Positions 11,496 through 23,900 of a stretch of DNA of 64,000 bases are shown here, one piece after another. The notes beneath the pieces are model-generated. The model ran no database searches, was not told the origin of the DNA, and worked only from the letters and a program-made list of their open reading frames with translations. The DNA is from Clavelina lepadiformis (lineage: Eukaryota; Chordata; Ascidiacea; Aplousobranchia; Clavelinidae). A program made the position numbers and the translations under genes. The stretch spans positions 8,308,001 through 8,372,000 of the forward strand of contig NC_135242.1 in assembly GCF_947623445.1 (NCBI RefSeq), given 5' to 3'. The stretch's first letter is position 1. Each line of letters starts with the position of its first letter.

Positions 11496-14400
11496 AATTG
11501 TTCAGTGGTACTGGTGAACAATTATAAAATTGAACAATACGAAGTAAAAACTTTTGAATATTTAGACTTTAATTAAAGTTAGATTTACATTAAACAGTTT
11601 ACCTAAGTCGTGTTTAGGTTACTAGGTAATGAACTGTACGTCAGGTTAACAAGGAACTATGAAAAGTAGCTTTGAACATTCGATTTTTGTTGGTGAAACA
11701 GTAACAGTCTATACTAAAACGCCTCCATCTTTAAAAGAGAGGCAGTGGCTAAAATGAGGAAAGGATGATAGTTAGATGCTAAGATGCTGTCGTGGTGAAT
11801 CATGCTCCCTATCGTGTGCACTGTACATTGCAACAACATAACGACTTTTGAAAAAGAAAACACGTCATTGTGACAAAAAAAGGAAAACAATAAATACAGT
11901 AATATAATATTCATTCAAACAAAGTGGATTAAAACGCAGTCGATAAAGGCGGTGAAGTTAGTGCTCCTTGTTGGCAAGTGCAAGAACAAGCTGATCTTAA
12001 ATCAATGACCAGTTGTCAGCAAGTGTTCCGTACAAAGATTTTTTCAATAATATGCAGTGCTTATACTGTACATTCAATGCAAAAAATGTGTTGGAAAAAA
12101 AAACAACTGGTGCAAATTATGACGTACATTAATAGGTATGAAATCTAAGATACCGGTACGTGATATATATAACAATGTGGATGTCGTTGTCCGGGTGAAG
12201 TATGACACGAATGTTGAAGATTAACTGAACTGTTATGTTTCTATGTTGTAACGGTTAGCATTTTATTTTTCGTTCCCCCATTGAGGATGACGAAAAATAA
12301 ACGATACGAATACATGTCCAGTCATCTGTGACGTTTATACGCTCAAAATTAATATTAAGTAAAACTAATCGCCTACCTGCGGAGTCGTTTTTTATCCAAA
12401 GCGCTTAATCACCCTACCATATATAATTCAAACGTTAGCAATGAAGTATGATGACTTGAGATCGTGACTTCACCATCTACAATCATAATTAGCACTAACA
12501 TCATTAATCGATAATTCAGTAATAAATGCCAGTAAACCAACAGCTTTAGCGATAGTTAGAGGTACCCACACAAAATGCCGAGTTATCTGACAAACTATTT
12601 CACTTGGCTTGCACTTACATTTTGCTTGCAGACGGTTGCTAGAGCTTTTTTCTTGTCTATTACAAACGGTTTTTGTCACGCTGACTAGATTGCTTTCAGT
12701 TCAAAATGCTTTAGTGTGTAGCAAACCTATATCCCCTGCCAAACTCTGACAATAGCCATTGTGACATGTTCCGAGGATGAGACTATTTGACGCGTTTCGC
12801 AAGTATGACATCTGAAAAATTTAGTTTTTAGACGCTACAACTTAATTTAAAAATAAGACCGTAAATTATCTGTGCACCATTGTACATTTGGCTTACTTAA
12901 ATGTATATAACCAATTTCTTTGGGTTGGACAATGGCTTATTAGGCTATGATAGAAACACTCCCATTCAAATTGATCTAGCATTCTAGCCCTAAAGTTTGC
13001 ATTGCCTTCGTAAGGGGTTAACGTACTGTATTAGCAGAGCTTACTTAGCTGCGTTCACCCTAAATTTCTTGGACGATGCGAGTTATAATAGTCGGTTGTC
13101 TTGATACAACCTTTGCTCTTTTTACAAAAGCTCGAAAAATATTTACGCGGTCAGTAAGCACAAACAGCATGAGTAGAGACTTTCAGTCATTTCTGTTATT
13201 TTTCGCCATTTTCGCTTTTCATCCCTTTCATTATATACGGCTAAGAAGAATTGTTAACGAATAGCTTTTTGTCTTTTTTCAACTCGCCTAAATTAAGCCA
13301 ACATCACACTATCGAACAGAGCATAACGTGCAGGCTGGCTCAACGACTTGTAATCTGATAACGACGAGACTCGCTAAAAGCAAACACTCGCAGTCATGTT
13401 TACTTAGATACTTTTTTCCCAGGAACCATCGCTAGTCTATTAGGCAAATGGCAACCGTTGAAACGCGAGTGCCTGCTTATCTTTTCACGCCGTGCCTAGG
13501 CATCGCGATAAAACAATATAAAATTTTTATCCCCTATTGTATTCTAGATAGTAGCGACAAACCTGTTGTCGCAGATGTTGACTGTGTTCAAACTTTACAA
13601 CTCACTATAATAAGTAACTTGTAATGCCAACATCTGGCTTATAAACGTGGACGCACTTTGGTATGATGGTGTGTAATAATTAATACAGCGACTTTAACTC
13701 AGCGATAAGCAATTCAGACAACGTACTAAAAAGTGTGTTCCATCTTCTAATGAAGGGTCAGTATGATAGTAGAACCAGTAGAAAATGATGATGTACACCA
13801 GGGTTGCAGAGTAGGTACCTGTATATAACTATTTGCAGTTACAAATTGGACAAATAGTTGCAGTTACACATTACAAAAGGTTGTTTTGATGCACTAACCT
13901 ATTTTCCTTTTTTTAGTGCACACCATTGTCTTTTAGAAATTCTTACTAAGGCAATTACTGTTCAAAGGCGTTAGCCAAGATTATTTGCTTTAATGATGAA
14001 TTACAAGATTCAAGAATAATTTCTGCAGAATGTTAATTGAATTTGTAATCTATCATTTTTATCTTGAATTTGAAACAGCTCCAACAAAAGTATAGATGTT
14101 CATCTTTCTTTAGGTTTAGGTCCTCAGGTTCTTATATTATGTGGTCAACAAATAACTTAGTGGAATAGAAAATATCTAACAAAAGTTTTTAATATGATGA
14201 TAGAAAATAACAACAAACTTTATAGTAAATGTCAGAACGTTTTTAGCAGATCGGATTCGTGGCAGAATTTTTTTGAAAGGATAGCAAAATTTAATGCAAT
14301 TTTCAGTTCTTGTGTTAACGTTTTTAAGTATTTTAACTAAATCAAAAATGCACACTGGTATCTTTGGACCATTTTATGTTATTGCACTGCATTAACCGCA

Positions 14401-15125
14401 TTCCATTTCTTGCTTTGATGTACAATATTTCAGTTCATTGGTTGCCTAAAAAGTTACCTTTTTGAAAAAAAACAAATGCTCTAATGCTTTTTTATCATTT
14501 TAGACCACTTATTCTCAAATCTACAATTCATTTTGCAGCCTGCAACCACTGCAAATGAAAAAATCATTTTCTCTCCCCTTGCACCATTTAGTTAGAAGTT
14601 TTAGACACAGTTTTTTTACATAATCATCTGCATAAAAGTCATCCCAAAAACTGGTAAAATACCAGACTGAAAAGCACACATTTTGCAAATTTTATATTTT
14701 GTATATTTAAGGGCATACTAAAATGCAATAATTTTGGATGACAATTGTATCCTGTGAAGTTTTGTGTATTCATGCAATGACAACCTGTAAAGTTTGTTTA
14801 GTATTAAAGTTAGCATTTAAACAGCAAAATTTGCCATGTTATTTGCTTATTGGCACATGTATGAAAAAATTTGACGTGCATGTTGACAGTTCTCAGCAGT
14901 GCTTGTGCTACACTTTTCATGGGAAATATTTATGTATTCGTAGTTTGGAAGCTATTTTCATTCAAGTTTAAATATATTACTATTATAATAACCACATGTC
15001 TACTAGCATGTGCGACCTTATTGTCTCATTATGTTTTATTCAGAAGTGGATAGGATAGAAGTTAGAACCAATCTTTGTTGCACAAGAAACTTTTTTACTG
15101 GGTAGTTTTTACTTCAGATATTAAA
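11496..15125. other. Intergenic, upstream of the JmjC gene
   Basis: No coding sequence recognised. At 13802 a CAGGGTTGCAGAGTAGG motif looks like a hAT-type left end, but no convincing right end or target duplication was found. ORFs at 14738-15053 sit just upstream of the JmjC first exon in other frames and have no features of coding sequence. Confidence 0.4.
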
Positions 15126-18100
15126 ATGTCACTTAAAATTCTTCTTTTGCAATTGTGCATAAAATTGGTAAGCTTAAGTTGTTTTTTATGTTACTATCAA
15201 ATGAGGAAATATAATATATGTAGAACTGAAGTATTGCAGAGAGTGTAGCATTTTTACAATATTGCAACTTAATCTTGTTTCCTCTGATAGATCGTTGCAA
15301 GTGTGGAGGAAATCAATGCAGAAGCCCTGCAGTCGCATCCTGGCCATTTACTTCCTTTGGGTTCCGTCGGACCATATTTTGAACTTCCTGTTTTGCATGC
15401 TTTTCCACAGCCACGAGAGTTTTTTAATAGATATGTGGTACCATCAATACCGGTTCTTATGAAAGGTGCTGTTCAAGATGCTCCTGCATTTCACAAATGG
15501 TAGTATATGTTTTATTGCGGTTAATTGTTGCACATAATTATTTTATGTGTGAACTGGTGCAAGTAGAATTTATTTAAAATAATTATGTTTTTCATAGGCT
15601 AAGCCATTTTAATTTACCAAAGTTATGAAGGCTTATTGTATTAACCTGGAAAAATGTCTTTGAGATATCTCTTCTCTGCTTTTTAAAGAAACATAAGAAA
15701 TATAACATTATGCAGTGAAAGTAAATGTTTAATTATCGGTATGTTGATTTTGGATGAAAATTCTTATGGGTCCTATTAAAATTATATAATCTTCGTTGAA
15801 ATTTTGTACTCATTAACCACTTGATTTAATATTGACAAATAAAAATACCTTTATTGCAATTTTTCATGGGCCAAATGCAATTTTGTTAAAATTTTAGGTC
15901 CGATGACTACTTCCTAGACCATGCTGGTTCAAACGAAACTGTCTTTGTGGAAAATAGGAAGAAAGAAAACAGGACAACTGGTGGATTTGAAATCCCATTT
16001 CATGATTATATCAAAAACTATCTTACCGAAGACATTTATATGGTTAATGGCGTTCCTCAATTTTTAAGGTATTGCTGTTAAGATACAGACCATTGCTACG
16101 ATGACTATTAGCAAGTAATTTCTAGTCTATGTTATAGTAAGATAGAATTTTTTCTGCGGTTGAATGCTGTGTGGTTGATGCTGCTGCACACTCCTATGCA
16201 CCAATAACTGGTATTGTTTCTTTTGACCTGAAGGGAGTGCCATTATGCCCAACATCAATTAATGTAGGAATTGCTAAGATGTTAATGGGTTTACGTTTCT
16301 TCACTTCTGTATTTGCAAACTTTGGTTGCAATATTTCATTAATTCTTATTATTTTTCATTGTTAGACCTGATATTGAATTACCCGCTCCTCTACAATGCA
16401 GTTTAGTAATGAAGTCGCTGACAGATGCAGTGAGTCTGGTTTTATTCAAAACCATTTCTATAAACATAATTTACCATTAATTGCATGACTCTCATTGAAA
16501 ATGCTCCCTGTGAAGTAACTTACTAACACAATTAATTTGGTGTGTCTAAGTGTCTGTCTTCAGCTTTTTCTTGGATTCAGGTCATGTGGTTTAGCAGTGG
16601 AGGTACAAAGTCTGTTTTACACAACGATGACCTTGACAATGTCAACTGTTTGTACAGAGGAAAAAAGCAGTTGGTTTTTATCAACACCCATGAACTAAAT
16701 AATGTATGATATACTGTATTAGTAACTAATCATGTTACTACATGTTTCCTTAGCTTTTATTGCCATTGCTTGCATAGTCAGCTGACCATGTTCTTAGTTT
16801 GTATGGATTCATATCCAAGTAACAAGTGATAATGATTATTTTAAGGATTGGATTAGAAATGTGATTGACCATCCTGGTAACTCGTATTCGGATGTTGATG
16901 TTGATGCTGTTGATTATGTGAAGTACCATTCCCTTGCTAACACCAAATATGCCGTTGTGAACATGACTGCTGGAGATTGCCTTTTTATTCCAACTAGTTG
17001 GTAGGAATGATTATACTTTAATTGAGCTGAGGTCTTGGAGAATGCTATTACATTAACACTATGAGGAAGTATCTTTTCTCTAAATGTTATCTGTGAGGAA
17101 GTTATTTGAGTTTATAAATAGGATTATAGTAGCACAACAATTGAAGCCTATAGTACTCTATATTTTGTACCACACTTCCAGTCTGCTAAGTAGCCCAGTA
17201 TTTAGAAATACGGTATGATTGTATAAAGTTAGATTTTCAAATTACTTATTTTATATAAAAATTACTTAAGAAACGTCCAAAATGTTGGTTTTATTAAGGT
17301 ATCACCAGGTGAACTCACATGGAAATAATCTTGCTGTCAACATTTGGTTTACTCATCTGCCTCGGCGTTATGTTGATTTATCAGAAGAAAAATGTGGGAA
17401 AATGCACAAAATTACCCTTGATAAATGCATTTTTGAAAAGCTGGACATTAGTGACAAAACTGAGCAATATACATTTGGAAAAAGTTAGTGTGATACTTCA
17501 TGTATCTGGGAGTCACTTGCTCCATGACAATAATGTTTTTGTTAGCAATTAGTCTTGTATGAACAAGTTCTGGTATCGACATTAATAAACGTATGTTATA
17601 ATGTTGCCCTAATTTTGTTTCATTAAAATGGACATTAACACAAGTAACTTGTTTCCGGTGTGTTTGGATCTTTAGGTAATTAATTTTACATCAAATTTTC
17701 TTATTGCTTTTCAGACACATTGAGCTTACCTAATTCTGCTGAGCTATCAATCTTGTAAGTAAAACAATTTTGTATCTATGTTTCCACCACTATTGCTTGT
17801 TATTATATAATTAATGTACGGAACGTAGGCTATGCATATGATTTACTTCAATTACACATGATATAGCACAGTACCACTTATAGTTACTCTGGAATGCACC
17901 TATAGTAGCTCCTGGAGAAGGGGTCAGAAAACTGTTACTTTAAGCAATAATGACTGGGAACTGTGTCTGCCCAGCTGTTGTCACTATAAAGCCACTCTTG
18001 CAAGTTTTGTCCGTACATAACTTGATGTTAAGGATACACTTTTGTTGGGTTCTTTATAAACACCTTTTAAACACTGTTAGTAAATTGAAGTGGAAGATTT

Positions 18101-20200
18101 CAGTTTTGAAAAATGATTTCACCGGAATTATGCAATACGTATCTTCTTTTACGATTTTTTGCCAATTTCGACATTGATAAATAATAATAATTAATTACAA
18201 TTTATTAATTGTAATTGTAATTTATTAATTATGAATATCTGATTTAGAAAAGTGATTTACCAATTTGTGAAAAGAAACATTTCCTTGAGCGTTGAAGATT
18301 TACAAAGCGGGTTGTCAAATTTAGTAAGTGGCTAAAGATAAAGAGGAAAAATTAAAAAATTTGATTATCTTAAAATCAATTGCATGTTTTGTTAGAATGT
18401 GTTGAATTGGCCAGTGAAACATAAGCATTATATGCAACCAGAAAAATGTTTCTATGTTACAGTGGCCAGCACCTATCACCACGCACAAACTTAATATTCG
18501 CTCATCTAATTACATTTCACAATCCAAAAAGAGCTTCGCACTTTGTAAAAGTGTAAATATAAATGGACAATGGTCAACTCATTGATGCTATTAATAAAAA
18601 CGATAAAGGATAACGTTTTTGATTTTATTCAGTTGTTGCTATTAAACTAACAATAATTTTAATTAAAATCTGCAGACTTAACACTTCTACTCAACTGTAC
18701 ACCACAAGAAAAAATTACTCTCATAACAAGAAAATGATAAATTTATGTGTAGGTGGTAGCTTTGGGCTACTGTTGTAAGTAGTATACATTAATAAACATG
18801 CAAATATTTTAAACCAATGCTTTTAAACCTGATAGGCAGTATGCATGGTACAGAAAAAAATTATGAAGCATTCTTTGTTATTACTTTCTTTGATAACATG
18901 GATAAATAATCTTCATATTTGTAATATTTTACATCAATATTGTTTTTTTGTTAATTAAACGAAATCTTTCATTGTCATTCAGTTTTATACATACATTTAA
19001 AATGCATCGAATGAGTGGAATTTAAAAAATGTTCTGTAATCTGGTATGTTTTATGCTAACAGTTTGGTAATAATCATAATTTTAGTTTATTTTGACCCTA
19101 TTATGCTGATATACTTAAACTGTATAGTATCATACCTATCATATCACTTGCATCTTACAGAAACCAAATTTTCAAATGTTAAAGTCATTGATTATGACCA
19201 CAACACTCCAATATGCTGAAGAAATTATGACTTTGCTGGATGTCAACAAAGATGCAGTCATTGACCGAAATGACTTTGCCATGCTGAGAGACGATATTAA
19301 GGTAGTTTAGATATATACAAAATATGTACCAGTAAACATTTAATGCTTTCCTTACAAGCTTGTGATGATCATAAATTGTTATTGTTTACTCCACATCAGG
19401 CCTCAGAGGCATTCAAACTTTTCAAGTTCATGAGTTATTTTTACACTGGCCTGTCAATATCAAAAAATGTTTCCAAAGGCTTGTGATTGACGAATTGGGT
19501 AACTTCGTTCTATGTAATTGCATGACGATGTATAAAAAACCTTTAACCTAAGACTAAGAGACATTTTTGTATTTTTTCTCTGTTTAAAACAAGTGCGCTT
19601 ATATATAGTAAATTATAGTAACTGTTTATTTGCTATAATCGCAGATACTATACTTTAAATCGACAATGGTAAGGAAGCCACACAAACGAAGCATTTTACA
19701 CGTTTAGGTGTTGTTGCCGAAAGTGTTTCCAGCTACTGTTATTAGGTTTTTAAAGTTAGTTAGTACTTCGTCTACGCAATTTCATTTTAGTAACAGTATA
19801 TGTTTTCCTTTAGCTGCTGGAAACAGTTGTTGGCGAATCAGATGCAATATTAGATGAGTACCTGGTTGCTGTGGATGAGATTGAAGAAGAAGATAGAATG
19901 GTAAAACATCTGAATATTCCGTTAAATGTATCGGCTTGCATACATCATAATTATTGTTTGTCCCAAATTTCGCTGTGTCGGTCGTATAACGCCATGCTAT
20001 TGTGTGAGGCATTATCACAGAAAAGTTTAATTTGGCATGCTCAGTGCCATTTGCTTATATAATTTACAATGTATGCACAGGAACTCACTCGAATGTTGTT
20101 TGAACGAGGTGATCTGTCCTATGATGATGTTGTAGAAGTTTATGGAAAGGAGTTTGTCCAAAGCATGAAACGTTTCACTGGATTGAAACAAGAATTGTAA
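15126..20200 (+). CDS. ER-type JmjC dioxygenase with C-terminal EF-hand
   Basis: Predicted Fe(II)/2-oxoglutarate hydroxylase of the cupin_8/JmjC class. Twelve GT-AG exons: 15126-15167, 15291-15499, 15898-16068, 16366-16429, 16581-16703, 16846-17000, 17299-17483, 17715-17754, 18248-18323, 19161-19301, 19814-19900 and 20081-20200. Phases agree throughout and give 470 residues. Exon 1 encodes MSLKILLLQLCIKL, which joins IVAS to form a signal-peptide-like start. The iron triad is present: His176 and Asp178 in HND, and His257 in WYHQV; GKK (190-191) may bind 2-oxoglutarate. An EF-hand loop, DVNKDAVIDRND, lies at 382-393, followed by an acidic, EF-like region. The protein ends in KQEL, close to KDEL. 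Together these suggest an ER-lumen enzyme acting on secretory proteins, perhaps calcium-sensitive. The substrate is unknown and I cannot name an orthologue. The short first exon is the least certain part. Confidence 0.85.
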
Positions 20201-20915
20201 ATTTGTGAGTTTTAAAACAAGTCTTATGTTTTAATGTAAGGTTAGAAGTTTTTGTCAACTGCAGTTCAAGTAAAGTGCTTTGCCTATTTAGTGCTCATAT
20301 TTTATGGTTTCCTTTTTAATCCCTTTCTGAAAAAAAGAGTCTACTATAAAAAATCTTTGTTTTTTTCTGTGTAACCATGGATGTTGAACTATGCACATTT
20401 ATTTTGCCATAGTTTTTAGTTACTGAAACTTTTCAAGTAGAAACCTACTGACAGATCCAATTTGTATGTTTAATGCATTCTACTATAAATAACCAGTTGC
20501 CCATGAGATTAGCAAGGCTGAGATTACATGTTTGTTTGTAAATATTTCGTGTGAATATTGTTATATTCTTCAAGTAACTTTGTCTTAGAGAGATTACAAT
20601 TGTGCACATACCCTATTACAATCGTCTGCTGCTTTTTTTCTACTATTTTGATACAAAGTATGTGTGTACCGACTTCTTCAAAACTATGCTATTCATGCAA
20701 TTTGTTTTAGTATATTAATTAAAAACAATTAAATTATTGTATGATACTGAACTATCAATTGATTAATATCATATCGTAAGAGTTTGTAAAAATAAAAACA
20801 CGGCTCGTTTGAGTAAAGCAAGTGTAGTTATTTCTGCTTGCTATATTTCTGTTCAGAACAAAACGTGTTGCGGCATTTACGATCAAGTTTCCAGCATTTT
20901 GTTCTACAATTATTC
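20201..20915. other. Convergent 3' flanks of the JmjC and SLC5 genes
   Basis: About 0.7 kb separates two stop codons that face each other. This should hold both 3' UTRs. It is very AT-rich and no additional gene is seen. Confidence 0.5.
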
Positions 20916-23900
20916 TTAAGCATAGTAGCCAAATAAGAACGTTACGATCATAGTGAGCAAAATGGCAAACACGTCCACTGCGTATTCCCAAGGAATCCTG
21001 GTAGAATTGGTTTCACGTTTGACAGCAATATTTCCATCATCCGCACTGGAATTTACTTCTGGAAGAAGCAATAAATTTTAAAGTTCACAAAACATTTTTA
21101 TACCTTCGTACAGTGAAGCTACTGGAAAACACGAAAAAATGGTTACGATTATGCTAATTCAGTTCTATTGCATCGACATAGTTTTCTTGAAATATTTCTT
21201 AAAATAACCTTCAACGTTGTCAGGGGCTGTTAAAAGGACATCTTTTTTAAGCTTCACGTCTACGACGTCAACTTTTTCATCGGAAGCAACTTTGACGAAA
21301 GTAGAGCTTCCCATTTTTTCTTCATCCTTGGATGATTGGCGGACTGACAGTGCACTTAGGTTGTCATCTTCTTGCATTGGGCAATTTTCCTTTCTGGTAA
21401 ACCATGTTGCGTTGGCAAGCTGGAATATAGAACTTGTTTTCCCAGCTGAACAGTAAGGTTTTGCTCAAATATAAACATTGACAACTCTCGTTACAAACGG
21501 TACACACCAAGACTTCTTACTTGCTTTTCTGGAAGCGGCTTTGTCAGATAACTTACAAGCAACGTCATAAAGCTCGAAATGAGAAAGACTATCGGGGAAA
21601 CATGCAGGTAGTTGACCCTGGTGATACAATATTGACGTTTGTAGATTTACAACCAAGTCATTTTTTGTAACATGAATCAAGTCGCTATCTGATTCGAGTC
21701 AATGTAAGTTATTTGTCACTCGAGTCAATGCCGTAAACTTCATAAAAATTGCTGACGACACATTGTGCGAGCGTCAAATTGGTTGCCAATAACATCACTG
21801 ATCTCCGTAAATACGTTTACACGCGTTTATAGAGATCAATCATTTTATTTTTCGTCAAAAGTGAGGTGGGGTCGAAAAAATCATGCCAGTTGTAATTAGC
21901 ACGCTAATGAACGGGAAAGAGTGAAAAAGCAGAAAGGGCTTAAAACGTGCTCAAAATAATCAATTAAGGTATTAAATACAGGCACTTTAAAATAAGCCTT
22001 GTTGAAGATTTTTCTGGTAAGTAGCCTATGATTAGTTGGACAAATAGCCGTTTTTATAGGCAACCTTAAGCTTTAACTGGTTGTCGCCATCTATCATAAT
22101 GTAACTCCTGTCATTTCATAACAATTCATTCAAATCGAGTCATTTAAGGTAACGAATAACTTCAGAACTGGTCCTTTGATATAACTCAGTAAGTAAGTAA
22201 GTGTACTTATATCACATACTTAACCTACTTACAATCTAAAAGTTATAATTCAATTCCATCATTCCGCCCCTAAAATTTCAGCACTAATATTACTCTACAA
22301 TTTTAGGACAGGTTAATAGGTGTTATCAATACCTGTGAACGATCCATGGCCTGGTCTCCTCTTCATCACATCCGGGAGCTTCGTATGTGAAATCCAGTAT
22401 CAGACGAATCACTCCAACAGTAAATCCACTTATTAGACCCCAAAATGCACCCTAAAGTATTTACATGTAAGTTATAACCATAAATAACATGAGAAACTCA
22501 AAACTGGATTCCAAATTACCGAAAACTAATTAAATAAGTTAATTGATTTAAAGACTCAAAAACGTAGATCAGAGTAGTATAAACACACGTTTGTAAGCAA
22601 ACAAATTTATACTGAGGAAACAAAGCAAATACTTAATTTCGGAAGTTGGTGTAATGTTATTATGAAACAACCCATTTTTCATTTGCCAAACCTGCTCGTT
22701 TACTCGAGGCCACGATACAGCAAATAAATAGAGTACAAATATAGGTGGACCTAAAGCGGACTGGATGGACTGCAAATAGATGAACAATTGTCCCCCTGCA
22801 GAAGACAAAAGCACCGGAATCCATAGAATACTGATCACCACCAAAACACAAACTGTCAATCTAAAGAAAGAACAAGCTTAAGCGAGTACGATACGTCAAA
22901 GCAATATGATAAAATCTTTGTAAGTCAATGCGAAATGTGCATATGTTAAAAAAAATTTCCAAAAATAAAGCAAATTTTCAGCCTATTTACTTTCCAACTA
23001 TCAACATTTCCTTTTCTGTTGCACGTTTGCGTATGCATTTCCATATGTCAATGGTAAAAATTGTACTCGCGCTATTAAAGATGGATGTCAAGGAGCTCAT
23101 TAATGCAGAGAGCATTGCAGCGACCATGATGCCACGAAGTCCTGAAATGAAAGAGGTAGAAGAACATGCAATAATGTATTACCATTAACCACATATACCA
23201 ATAAAATGTATATGATCAGATTGTATGTACCGCTAGGTAATATTTCCAATACAAGCTTTGGATACGCAATGTTTGAACAGCCTTGCGAGTTGCCGCAAAT
23301 CCTTTCACATTTCTGCTGATCGGTACAGGCAACTTCATTGGGAAACAACACACGGCTTATCATGCCTAATATAAAGAAATTCTTTCAATGAATAACCCGA
23401 AATCAATTTAATAAATACTAGAAATAATGACGAAAGTTCCGCTAAAGACAACAATTTTAGAGTGAAAAGTTAAAGTGAGGGTCAAGTCCAAAAACAAGTT
23501 GATCTTATATGAAAGAACACTATTAGGCCTAACTAAACATTCTGGTTAGATATTTAAAAAAATAAGTCGTGGTTAGGCAGTTATCGGCAAAAGAAAATCG
23601 CAAAAAGTCTCAGGTTTGGGCCTTCGTTGTGACGTACATGAATGCTCTTGTTATGTCATAGATTACTCAAGTTGGTTGAGAGCATGCTGTTGCTGTTGCT
23701 TTCCTTGCGCCATGTAGTCAACTGAAGTCAAAAGGGTAGGTCATAAGAGTTTAGATGAGTAGGTATTGCTATATTTATGAGTTTGCGAATGTTGTCTACA
23801 GTTACCTATAACATCACAAGAACCTTTATCTACGTCACCATTAAGGCCAATTTTGCAATTTTCTTTTGCTTATAATTACCTAACCAAGACTTATTTTTCA

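Noticed and set aside
13802-14555. Possible hAT element from CAGGGTTGCAGAGTAGG to GCCTGCAACCACTG
   Set aside because: The ends match only weakly and the flanking 8-mers differ, so the pairing is not supported.
14738-15053. Overlapping plus-strand ORFs just upstream of the JmjC gene
   Set aside because: Hydrophobic, background-like composition, no splice link to exon 2 in phase. The short exon at 15126 gives a better signal peptide and correct phase.
16171-16365. 64-codon ORF between JmjC exons 3 and 4
   Set aside because: It lies in the intron, and the exon at 16366 begins after a good AG and continues the conserved frame without it.
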